From contig JAJRTM010000127.1 of the NCBI GenBank assembly GCA_024278285.1, positions 1 through 7,154 on the forward strand: a stretch of DNA of 7,154 nucleotides. The letters run 5' to 3'. A program made the position numbers and the translations under genes. Source of the stretch: Planctomycetota bacterium. Lineage in GTDB: Bacteria > Planctomycetota > Planctomycetia > Planctomycetales > Planctomycetaceae. Positions 1 through 7,109 of this stretch are shown piece after piece. How positions within the stretch are numbered: the stretch's first letter is position 1; each line of letters opens with the position of its first letter. Below the pieces are notes generated by a model. The model was not told the origin of the DNA. It searched no databases and was given only the letters and a program-made list of their open reading frames with translations.

Positions 1-99
1 ATTTCATCCCAATCTGCTTCTCAAATTGACTTCAGTTTGTTTGAATGAATCGCTGAGAGCAGGGTGTTTTTTGGCGGCCTCTGTTTGCTGTACCTGCAC

Positions 100-116
100 T
101 TAATCGTATTGATTAA
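100..116. promoter_or_regulatory. Small dyad upstream of the exosortase gene (candidate operator)
   Basis: TTAATC-GTATT-GATTAA is a perfect inverted repeat with 6-bp arms and a 5-nt spacer, ending 20 nt before the ATG at 137. Position and symmetry would suit a transcription-factor site or a short 5'-UTR element of the exosortase operon. I see no convincing -35/-10 pair around it, and an A+T-rich dyad this short can arise by chance. The rest of positions 1-136 shows no gene. Confidence 0.25.
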
Positions 117-136
117 CCCACCTTTGGATTGACTCC

Positions 137-1867
137 ATGTCCCAAGTTTTGACAGATGTTAATAGCCCAGAGCTTAAGAGTACTCGGGCAACAAGAAACT
201 TCCCTCTCTCGCTCACGACTTGCCTTGTGCTCGTTGTGGGGTTTGTTGCGCATTTACCATTTGTTATTCCACAGTTTACCTGGCTATGGAATACAGATCA
301 CTATTCCTTCTTTCCATTAGCGATTGTTGCTTTTGCCTGGCTAGTCTGGCAACGTTTACGAGATCGTAACGTGACGATTGTTGAACAATTAAGCAGACAG
401 ACATTGGGATATTTTGTCTTTAATCTTTGTCTTATTGGCTTGGCATCAATAGCAGGAAGCACATGGTTGGGTTGGGTTTCGTTCCTGTTCTTTCTTTGGA
501 CGATGGCTCATTATGTGCTTGATTCTGAAAGCATCAAAGATATTCGTGGGGCTTTTTTGGTCCTCCTGTTAATTATCCCCTTGCCTCTCAATTTGGATAC
601 GGCATTGGTCATCCAGTTGCAAAAAATTGCAACTGCCCAAGGGAGTTTATTGCTGGATTATTTCGGCATTATGCACAGCGTTTCGGGGGTTGCGATTCGC
701 TTACCTGAAAAACTTTTTTTAATCGACGATGCCTGTAGTGGTATTCACTCTCTGTTTTCTGCATTGACGACTATGCTGGTATATACGGTTTATCGCCGTT
801 ACGGAATTATTCGTATCGTAGCCGCCCTGCTGCAAACCGTGTTCTGGGTATTGGTTGCCAATTCAATTCGCGTTTTTCTGATTGTTTACGCCTTTACTCA
901 CTGGGATGCTGGCTTGGAATATGGTTGGCGGCATCAGGTGGTTGGGTTTATATCATACGTATTTATTCTTCTCATGGCGATTAGTACCGACGAAACGATT
1001 CGCTACTTTTTCCCGCCTCCGTACACTGATGAAGAGGGGGAAGATGAGCTAGGCAGACGAAGAAGACGAATTCAATGGTTTCCTAAAACGACTGCCTGGC
1101 TTAATTGTCCGTTTAGCCATCGAGTTAGTTCTGTCATTATGGGCTGTTTTCTTATCGGGTTTATCTTTAGTGGCGTGGCAACTGCTGCAAGGAGTTGGGG
1201 GAGTTCCAGTCAAGCTGGAACTGGAAACTTTGAGGGAAAGCTCGCCTTTGACTTAACAGAGAAAGATCTCCCTCAAGAGGTTAACGGATGGAAGCGAACG
1301 GGTTTCAGAATTATCAACCGGGAAAAAAACGATTTGTTTGGCGCTAACTCGATGATCTGGACCTACGAAAATAATGGCGTTGAAGCTCAATTTTCAATTG
1401 ATGGTGGCTATCCTGAATTCCACGATTTGTGGTTTTGCTATTCGTCAGTCGGCTGGAGCCTGCGGCGTTCAGACAATCCCCAACTGCCTGGCTCTCTTGG
1501 AGATAAGCGGGACACGGTTGCAACCGAGTTGCAACTTTACCGTGGTTCAAGCGAGCAGGCTTACGTGTTGTATACGTGTATCGATTCTGAAGGACATGTT
1601 GTTAAGCCTCCTCCTCCGGCTGAAACATTTATTCGAAATTTCTTAAACAGGCTACGATCGGGCTCTGTTCTGAGTGAAAGAAAAGATGCTCACATTGTGC
1701 CTCCCGTTATTCAATTCCAAACCTACACACATACAGACACAGAGTTTTTTGCCCACGAACGTTCAGGAGTTCGCGATCTATTCTCTGCATTACGGGATGC
1801 AGCCTACCAGCAAGTTGTACCTGCCAAGCAATCATCCCCCAGTAAAATTACTGAATCGAACAAGTAA
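137..1867 (+). CDS. xrtU: Exosortase fused to EpsI-like domain (XrtU type)
   Basis: This is an integral inner-membrane cysteine transpeptidase/protease of the exosortase family. Exosortases recognise a C-terminal tag (a short motif, a hydrophobic helix and a basic end) on exported proteins and cleave it. Hydrophobic segments fill residues about 25-290 (roughly eight spans). The three family signature residues are visible: Cys200 in DDACSGIHSL, Arg245 in NSIRV and His266 in WRHQVVGF. A basic linker (RRRRR near residue 310) and a further span at about 333-350 lead into a C-terminal soluble domain at about 365-550. That domain resembles EpsI (DUF3485), with the GW motif at Trp385 and the His429/Cys434/Gly-Trp440 block typical of that family. 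EpsI is often a separate gene; here it is fused, giving 576 aa, about twice a lone exosortase. The XrtU assignment comes from memory of planctomycete annotations and is less certain than the family. The ATG at 137 has only a weak purine stretch before it. No sorting-tag substrate is present in the window. The gene heads a probable three-gene operon. Confidence 0.93.
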   Translation: MSQVLTDVNSPELKSTRATRNFPLSLTTCLVLVVGFVAHLPFVIPQFTWLWNTDHYSFFPLAIVAFAWLVWQRLRDRNVTIVEQLSRQTLGYFVFNLCLIGLASIAGSTWLGWVSFLFFLWTMAHYVLDSESIKDIRGAFLVLLLIIPLPLNLDTALVIQLQKIATAQGSLLLDYFGIMHSVSGVAIRLPEKLFLIDDACSGIHSLFSALTTMLVYTVYRRYGIIRIVAALLQTVFWVLVANSIRVFLIVYAFTHWDAGLEYGWRHQVVGFISYVFILLMAISTDETIRYFFPPPYTDEEGEDELGRRRRRIQWFPKTTAWLNCPFSHRVSSVIMGCFLIGFIFSGVATAARSWGSSSQAGTGNFEGKLAFDLTEKDLPQEVNGWKRTGFRIINREKNDLFGANSMIWTYENNGVEAQFSIDGGYPEFHDLWFCYSSVGWSLRRSDNPQLPGSLGDKRDTVATELQLYRGSSEQAYVLYTCIDSEGHVVKPPPPAETFIRNFLNRLRSGSVLSERKDAHIVPPVIQFQTYTHTDTEFFAHERSGVRDLFSALRDAAYQQVVPAKQSSPSKITESNK

Positions 1868-1923
1868 GCTAATGCGTACATGGTTATGTTTGTCATTCAA
1901 TAAGGTGTTTGAAAGTTGCGTCA

Positions 1924-3510
1924 ATGAGTGAAAGTAAATTTTCCCGCTGGAGACGACGAACCTCACGCAATTTGAGGGAATTCGTTCGTAATCTGCGCAA
2001 GAATCTCTGGAAGGGACTTTTGTGGCCATTTCGTATGACCTGGTTGGTTATCACTTGGCCGATTCAAGCGGCTATCATCTGGTTCATCAAAGGATGGCAG
2101 CGTCGCCGAACACGGGATCTTATTTTCGGATTACCTGCAATTATTTTCTTGACGGGAGTTGCGGGGCTTGGTGCGGAAGTATGGATTAAAACTCGGTCTT
2201 TGAACTCAACCTACTTGATGAAAGCTCATCAGGCGATGGGCCGAGACGAATACAATGTTGCTGAGGTTTACTTGCAGCGAATTTTAGATAATTCCAACAT
2301 GAATACCTCCCAGGCTGAATTTGGGCTGGGCGAAGTGTTTGAAGAGACCGGACGAGAAGAACGAGCACAATGGCTTTTCCGGAAACTGGCGCCTGATGAT
2401 AAAAGAGGCTATGCGCCCGCTCATCGCAAACGTGCGGTTTGGTTTGCTGAAAAAATCACTTCGAAATCGACCAGCGAGGAAATTCGCCAACTTCGTTGGC
2501 ATTTGTCTCTTGCCAATGAACAACGCACACCAACGGTAGCCAGGGCCTGGTCCGCTTACTACCTTTCTTTGAACCAAACCCAACCTGCGATTGAATGGTT
2601 GGAAAAAGCAGTCAGTGAATATCCTGAACTGGGATTGCTTTTAGGGCAACTCTATCTTAGTCGTCAAGATGTTGAAGCTGCTCGGTCTTCTTATATTGCA
2701 GCATCTGACTTTTTACGTAAAAGGTTAAATAAAGACCCGGAAAATACGGCTGTGCGAGTCACTTTTTCTAATACGCTTCTCAAGCTGGGGGAACTAGGCG
2801 AGTGCGAAGCCGTTTTAGAAGTGGGCATGAAACTGGACCCCGATGGGCCTTACAAACAGTTATTGGCTAGTCTCTACACAAACCGTCATGACATGATGGC
2901 GAAGCAAAAAGGAACAACGATTTCGTTGTTATTGAAGCATTTACATAAGGCGTTGAGCTACGATCCAAACTTCTCACCAGCTTACGAACGGCTTGTGAGT
3001 TATGGTAGAGCCAAAGTGGAAGGTGAAGAAACTCTTGAAGAAATTCTGAACGAGGTCATTGCCAGGGGAGAAGAACCTGGACTGGCCCACTTTGCCATGT
3101 CTATTTTGAAATTTAATGAAAAGGAAATCGAATCGGCTAAATGGCATCTGGAGAGAGCTCATCGCTTGCTTCCTAAGATGCCATTTGTTTCGAATAACTT
3201 AGCTTGGATTTTGTCTACAGAAGAACCTGTCGATTATGAACGTGCCTTATTGCTTATTCAACCCGTCGTTGAAAATTATCCAGAAGAACCTCGTTTACTC
3301 GATACGCGGGCAACAATTCTGATGAAACTTGAACGCTGGGAAGAAGCATTAGACGATCTTGAACGTGCGCTACGAAATCAATTGATCCCTACCGAACAAA
3401 CCGAACTTCATAAAAAAATGGCCATCGTTTGTGATAAGATCAATCAGCCGGGTTTGGCAGAAAAACATCGTAAGTTAGCTGGAAACCCCAACCTTATTCC
3501 ACAACCATAG
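1924..3510 (+). CDS. Membrane-anchored tetratricopeptide repeat protein
   Basis: This is a 528-aa protein with a strongly basic N-terminal cytoplasmic part (residues 1-30, many Arg). A hydrophobic stretch at about 31-57 is followed by a clear transmembrane helix at about 65-87, then a long helical domain of degenerate TPR units. Recognisable units lie near residues 97-125 and 130-155, around 230-265, and at 456-490 ([19 protein letters not shown] followed by DDLERAL). TPR arrays bind other proteins, so a scaffold or assembly role at the membrane is likely; the partner is unknown. It starts 56 nt after the exosortase stop and ends 19 nt before the acyltransferase, so it is probably co-transcribed with both. 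TPR proteins are common in exosortase/exopolysaccharide loci (PrsT in the PEP-CTERM/XrtA system), but this one has no lipobox and is not an obvious PrsT. I chose the ATG at 1924; an in-frame TTG at 1909 would add five residues but has no usable ribosome binding site. Confidence 0.88.
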   Translation: MSESKFSRWRRRTSRNLREFVRNLRKNLWKGLLWPFRMTWLVITWPIQAAIIWFIKGWQRRRTRDLIFGLPAIIFLTGVAGLGAEVWIKTRSLNSTYLMKAHQAMGRDEYNVAEVYLQRILDNSNMNTSQAEFGLGEVFEETGREERAQWLFRKLAPDDKRGYAPAHRKRAVWFAEKITSKSTSEEIRQLRWHLSLANEQRTPTVARAWSAYYLSLNQTQPAIEWLEKAVSEYPELGLLLGQLYLSRQDVEAARSSYIAASDFLRKRLNKDPENTAVRVTFSNTLLKLGELGECEAVLEVGMKLDPDGPYKQLLASLYTNRHDMMAKQKGTTISLLLKHLHKALSYDPNFSPAYERLVSYGRAKVEGEETLEEILNEVIARGEEPGLAHFAMSILKFNEKEIESAKWHLERAHRLLPKMPFVSNNLAWILSTEEPVDYERALLLIQPVVENYPEEPRLLDTRATILMKLERWEEALDDLERALRNQLIPTEQTELHKKMAIVCDKINQPGLAEKHRKLAGNPNLIPQP

Positions 3511-3529
3511 GGCGAAGCAGTCAGTCCCC

Positions 3530-4123
3530 ATGAAACAAACAGCCTTGGAGAATAACAGCGAGAAGATTGATACTCACGCGGTTTCCAATGATCGTGATCT
3601 TGCCAGATATGACAACGGTGGTTTCGATCCTGGGCGACACGTTGCGTGGCGATTTTTGTGGTATCTGGTCAGCAGTCTGTTGTTCGAGTCGGCATTTTTT
3701 CCTCTCTCCTCCCCTAAGCGAATACTATTACGTTTGTTTGGTGCAAAAATTGGACGTGGAGTTGTCATCAAGCCGCATGTGAAAATTAAGTATCCCTGGC
3801 GATTGAAAGTGGGGAGTCACTCTTGGATTGGCGAAGAGGTTTGGATTGATAACCTGGCTGAAGTTCAAATCGGTTCCAATGTCTGTCTCTCTCAAGGTGT
3901 TTATCTATGTACCGGAAGCCACGACCATCGCAAACCAACTTTCGATCTGATTACTCGTCCAATTACACTCGAAGATGGAACCTGGATTTGTGCCAAGGCA
4001 ACGCTTTTACCAGGGGTGACGATTCAATCAGGAGCAGTTGTGGGAGCTGGTAGCGTTGTCGTGAAAGATGTTGAATCTTGTGGGTTCGTTGCGGGAGTTC
4101 CTGCCAGGACTCATAATATTTAA
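3530..4123 (+). CDS. WcaF-like acyltransferase (left-handed beta-helix fold)
   Basis: This 197-aa protein has the build of the putative colanic acid O-acetyltransferase (WcaF) family. These enzymes move an acetyl or similar acyl group from acyl-CoA onto a sugar hydroxyl of an exopolysaccharide unit. An N-terminal segment ([20 protein letters not shown], about 42-61) and [19 protein letters not shown] (about 66-84) match the family opening. Imperfect hexapeptide repeats forming a left-handed beta-helix follow to about residue 190 (for example [19 protein letters not shown]). The expected catalytic histidine sits in CTGSHDH, as His131 or His133. The C-terminal part ([20 protein letters not shown], then a GVPAR-type loop) is typical of the coenzyme A binding side. 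Length is close to that of WcaF. It follows the TPR gene after only 19 nt and is probably the last gene of that transcript. The acyl group and the sugar acceptor cannot be read from sequence; a serine acetyltransferase or NodL-like role is less likely given the N-terminus. Confidence 0.9.
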   Translation: MKQTALENNSEKIDTHAVSNDRDLARYDNGGFDPGRHVAWRFLWYLVSSLLFESAFFPLSSPKRILLRLFGAKIGRGVVIKPHVKIKYPWRLKVGSHSWIGEEVWIDNLAEVQIGSNVCLSQGVYLCTGSHDHRKPTFDLITRPITLEDGTWICAKATLLPGVTIQSGAVVGAGSVVVKDVESCGFVAGVPARTHNI

Positions 4124-4230
4124 GTTATGTTTTCAGTTTAGGATGTTTTGGTGTTTTTTACTTGAAATACCAATAATTCATGTGATGATCATAGTTCCGA
4201 CAATATGAAATTGGTTGATGAGGTTGCTTA

Positions 4231-4244
4231 TGACTTCCTTGTCA
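4231..4244. promoter_or_regulatory. Dyad motif copy 1 (TGAC-TTCCTT-GTCA)
   Basis: This is an inverted repeat with 4-bp arms around a TTCCTT centre. A second copy with the same 12-base core (GACTTCCTTGTC) occurs 59 nt downstream. The outer pair is T/A here and A/T in the second copy, so symmetry is kept. It lies about 180 nt before the kinase start. It could be an operator for a dimeric regulator of the kinase gene; that is inference. Confidence 0.35.
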
Positions 4245-4289
4245 TGAAAAACTAATCACATTTTCGTATATTGCTAAAGTACATAATTG

Positions 4290-4303
4290 AGACTTCCTTG
4301 TCT
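4290..4303. promoter_or_regulatory. Dyad motif copy 2 (AGAC-TTCCTT-GTCT)
   Basis: This is the second copy of the 12-base core GACTTCCTTGTC, again an inverted repeat with 4-bp arms around TTCCTT. It lies about 120 nt before the kinase start. The centre-to-centre distance of 59 nt from the first copy is between five and six helical turns (about 5.6 at 10.5 bp per turn). Confidence 0.35.
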
Positions 4304-4411
4304 TTTGTGTAAATTTGTGCTGTAGTTTTCTGTAATAGTTAAAAATACACCACTGGCGTGTAAAACATTTGATTCCCATGCGGGCTATTGTAGCTTGGGA
4401 ATTGATAATAC

Positions 4412-4417
4412 AAGGAG
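4412..4417 (+). promoter_or_regulatory. Strong Shine-Dalgarno AAGGAG that decides the kinase start
   Basis: AAGGAG is a full anti-16S match, the best in the window. It directly abuts the ATG at 4418, with zero spacing, which is too close for normal initiation. It lies 9 nt before the in-frame GTG at 4427, which is good spacing. This favours GTG as the real start. Confidence 0.65.
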
Positions 4418-4426
4418 ATGAGAAAC

Positions 4427-6703
4427 GTGTCGCAGGGATTAGATTGGTCAAACGAAGAGAATACCCCAAGAGAGCCAGAAGGATTGGATATCCGGGCAAT
4501 TCTGTGGGAACGCAAGTGGCTGCTGATTTTCTTCGGCCTTGTGGGCGGTACATTGGGGTACTTACAGTTCAGCAAGAAGCCGCCCTCCTATCAATCTCAC
4601 GCTGAGGTACTCGTTCAACGAAATGCAGCCCGGTTACCCATTGGAAGCATCGCCCATATGGGAGTTGCTCGTGATCCGCTTGATACTCACATAGCACTTT
4701 TCCATGCACCCATTTTGCTGGAGCCTGCTGTTGAACAGCTTCAATTAGATGAACTCTCCTCTCTTTCGGGTTCGGGTAACCCGATGGGAACGATCTCGGC
4801 AAATCTGACTGTCCGTCGTTCTTCTTCTTCCGAAGACATCATTCACTTGTCGTACACATGCGGAGTAAGAAGCGACGCGCAGCGAATTTTAGAAGCGGTC
4901 GTTGCATCTTATCTCAGTTATCTGGGAGAGTCTCAACGCTCAACCAGCAATAAAACTGTTGAATTGATTACCAAAGCCAAGGATGAACTGACGACATCAC
5001 TCACAGCGAAAGAGGACACGTATCAAAAATTTCGGGAATCAGCATCTCTTCTTTGGAGGGGGGATGAAGGGAGTAATATTCATCAACAACGTCTTGCTCA
5101 AATTGAATCGCAACGTTCTAGCATTATGATTCAAATGAGCCAGGTCAAAGCAGAATTGGATTCTTTCAAACGGGCGATCGATCAGGGAGTCAGTCGGCAG
5201 GCATTACTGGTCATGGCAGACCAGGCACAATATCGCGATGGAGATGCTCCCATTTCCCAACGCTCTATCACGAGTCAACTAATTCCTATGATGCTTGAAG
5301 AGGCACTTCTTCTGGAAACCCTCGGAGAGAAGCATCCTGATGTTCGCGAAGTTCGTACAAAAATCGATGTTATGCAGAGATTGCTGGAGAAAGAAGCGGG
5401 AGGTGTTGAGAATATCCCCAATAAACCCCGGCCAGATTTGTTGACTATTTATTTACAATCGTTGCAAGAAGAGATGCGCGTTAGTAATGAAAAAATTAAA
5501 GAGCTTGATAATCTTTTTCTGGCTGAGAAAAAATCTGCTAAAGCGATGGGAGCAGAGGAAAATCGTAACCGGGCGCTGCGCGAAGATTTAGCGAGAACCA
5601 AAGGTTTGTTTGATGTAGTCCTTGAGCAACTACAGGAAGTTCGTTTAACAAAAGATAATTTCACATTTTCTGGCGAAGTTTTGAAAAAACCAAGTGGTGG
5701 CGGCAAAATTCAAATCGAAATGTATTCCTACATCTTTTCTGGTGGTGGGCTTGGAATGCTTTTTGGAGCATTGATTGGAATTTTAATGGAATTTGGCGAC
5801 AGACGCTTCCGCAGCCCTGAAGAAATGATGCAAACGTTACGGGTACCAATCCTCGGTCATATTCCAGAAATGGCGTCTGCTCGTAACTTGAAAAAGTTGA
5901 GAGATGAACGAGTTGATGGTACGGTCGCGAATTTTCACCGCCCGCAATCCCGAATTGCAGAAGCATACCGCCTTGTTCGCACGTCTCTTTTATTCGATGC
6001 AAAAGACGGACACTGTAGTGTCACCCAGTTTACAAGTCCCGAACCTGGTGACGGGAAATCGACGATCTGCTCGAATGTTGCTGTTGCGATTGCCAATTCT
6101 GGAAAACGAGTATTGATTCTCGATGCCGATTTACGTAGGCCAAGGCAACACAAGCTTTTCGGATTAGAACGAAAAGTTGGAATCACTTCGATCATTCAAG
6201 ATGGAGATGAGCTACAGGATGCAATACAAGACACATTGATTCCGAATCTACAAATTCTTGCAGCCGGTCCGAGGACAGACCATCCCAGTGAAATACTACA
6301 TAGTGAAGAAATGGCTTCGATCCTGGAAGTACTCCGGGATAAATATGATTTCATTCTTGTCGATAGTCCGCCTGTATTAGCGGTCTCGGATGCAACAGCA
6401 TTGGCGCAAATAAGCGATTCAGTCTTGTTGGTTCTAAAAAACACCAAGCATTGCAAGCCACGTGCCAAGCAGGCACGAGAAAGTCTGGATCTGGTCAATG
6501 CGACCGTGATGGGAGTTGTTGTAAACTCCGTTTCGGAAGAAACGGGTTACCGGTACGAGGCGGGGCAATATCGTCGCGGTATCTATGGCTACGGATACAG
6601 CAACAGCGGCTACTACAACCGAGCGTATCAAGGATACTACGAAAACAAACCAACCCGCGAAGCCGGTCCACGATTTTCACCAAGCTCAAATGCAAACAAG
6701 TAG
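4427..6703 (+). CDS. Wzc-like polysaccharide chain-length regulator / BY-kinase
   Basis: This is a polysaccharide co-polymerase fused to a bacterial tyrosine autokinase (758 aa from GTG; an ATG at 4418 would give 761). Such proteins set chain length and gate export of capsule or exopolysaccharide through cycles of tyrosine phosphorylation. Numbering here is from GTG. A first transmembrane helix lies at about 31-48, then a Wzz-type periplasmic region with long predicted coiled coils (about 160-410). The second transmembrane helix is at about 435-454. The cytoplasmic kinase domain follows, with the conserved EAYRLVRTSLLF segment (from Glu512), Walker A EPGDGKST (Lys544), Walker A' LILDADLRRP (Asp566, Asp568) and Walker B ILVDSPP (Asp646). 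The C-terminus (708-738) carries 11 tyrosines, the usual autophosphorylation cluster. Fusion of both halves is the proteobacterial Wzc layout rather than the split CapA/CapB form of Firmicutes. It stands 303 nt after the acyltransferase and is probably separately regulated. No Wza-like exporter or phosphatase partner lies in the window. Confidence 0.95.
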   Translation: MSQGLDWSNEENTPREPEGLDIRAILWERKWLLIFFGLVGGTLGYLQFSKKPPSYQSHAEVLVQRNAARLPIGSIAHMGVARDPLDTHIALFHAPILLEPAVEQLQLDELSSLSGSGNPMGTISANLTVRRSSSSEDIIHLSYTCGVRSDAQRILEAVVASYLSYLGESQRSTSNKTVELITKAKDELTTSLTAKEDTYQKFRESASLLWRGDEGSNIHQQRLAQIESQRSSIMIQMSQVKAELDSFKRAIDQGVSRQALLVMADQAQYRDGDAPISQRSITSQLIPMMLEEALLLETLGEKHPDVREVRTKIDVMQRLLEKEAGGVENIPNKPRPDLLTIYLQSLQEEMRVSNEKIKELDNLFLAEKKSAKAMGAEENRNRALREDLARTKGLFDVVLEQLQEVRLTKDNFTFSGEVLKKPSGGGKIQIEMYSYIFSGGGLGMLFGALIGILMEFGDRRFRSPEEMMQTLRVPILGHIPEMASARNLKKLRDERVDGTVANFHRPQSRIAEAYRLVRTSLLFDAKDGHCSVTQFTSPEPGDGKSTICSNVAVAIANSGKRVLILDADLRRPRQHKLFGLERKVGITSIIQDGDELQDAIQDTLIPNLQILAAGPRTDHPSEILHSEEMASILEVLRDKYDFILVDSPPVLAVSDATALAQISDSVLLVLKNTKHCKPRAKQARESLDLVNATVMGVVVNSVSEETGYRYEAGQYRRGIYGYGYSNSGYYNRAYQGYYENKPTREAGPRFSPSSNANK

Positions 6704-6881
6704 ATTAAAAACATGACTGTGTAGCATAAACTCTCGGACTAGGTGTTATGCCTGCTTGTATTGAGCAAGTTGTGTGGCTACACAATATCGGGTGCACATT
6801 GGGGTTTGTGCGGCTCTGTGAAAGAAGTGTTTGTTTAGTTCTTGATTTTCATTCTGGCTACCAGAAAGAACCAGTTGTTCC

Positions 6882-7027
6882 GGGCCAAAGGCCCAGCAAT
6901 TTACCTAGCCCAGCCCAACGGGCTGGGTCAGCAGGTGTGATATGGCGGTGAGGACCAACGGTCCGGTCATTTGTAAAATGTTGATAAAAGGCTACCCATT
7001 GGAACAAATGACCGAGCCGTTGGCTGG
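6882..7027. repeat. Intergenic palindrome cluster with CC-AAC-GG hairpin cores
   Basis: Perfect small hairpins with 3-nt loops follow one another: GGGCC-AAA-GGCCC (6882-6894), CCCAGCCC-AAC-GGGCTGGG (6909-6927), GGACC-AAC-GGTCC (6952-6964) and AGCC-GTT-GGCT (7015-7025; on the other strand its loop is AAC). The last two are the outer parts of a longer inverted repeat: 6955-6974 matches the complement of 7004-7023 at 18 of 20 positions, with an uninterrupted 11-bp arm (6964-6974 with 7004-7014). The stems differ in sequence but stay paired. I recall similar palindromic stretches scattered between genes in planctomycete genomes, so a REP/BIME-like or MITE-like repeat family is the likeliest reading. 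No transposase or RAYT gene is present here. Confidence 0.6.
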
Positions 7028-7109
7028 ACTGGTAAATAACCCGGAAGATGGGAGAGATGAGGGATTTTTGTACTGAGCAACTGTTGCGCGAAATAACACT
7101 TTCGTGTGC

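Larger units (their letters stand above)
4124..4426. other. A+T-rich intergenic region between acyltransferase and kinase genes
   Basis: No gene fits here; short reading frames on either strand have no coding character or homology I recognise. The first part could form weak stems: GGTGTTT (4150-4156) with AAATACC (4165-4171), and CCAAT-aa-TTCAT (4170-4181) with ATGAAATTGG (4205-4214), the latter a 10-bp stem with a 2-nt bulge. Neither is followed by a U tract, so I do not call a terminator. Two matching dyads lie at 4231-4244 and 4290-4303. The size of the gap, against 19-56 nt within the upstream group, suggests that the kinase gene has its own promoter. No clear sigma-70 hexamer pair with proper spacing is visible. 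Confidence 0.6.

Noticed and set aside
20..60. Sigma-70 promoter based on TTGACT at 26-31
   Set aside because: No acceptable -10 hexamer lies 15-19 nt downstream.
1909..1923. TTG start for the TPR protein
   Set aside because: The only purine-rich stretch sits 1-2 nt before the TTG, too close to act as a ribosome site; the ATG 15 nt later is a simpler start.
4150..4171. Possible terminator after the acyltransferase gene
   Set aside because: The stem is weak (7 pairs including a G-T) and no U tract follows the 3' arm.
4242..4605. Short frames on both strands around the kinase start
   Set aside because: They overlap the 5' part of the kinase gene or the A+T-rich gap, lack ribosome sites, and show no protein family features.
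6748..6951. Reading frame of 67 codons on the + strand after the kinase
   Set aside because: It crosses several hairpins, has no Shine-Dalgarno sequence and no recognisable protein features.
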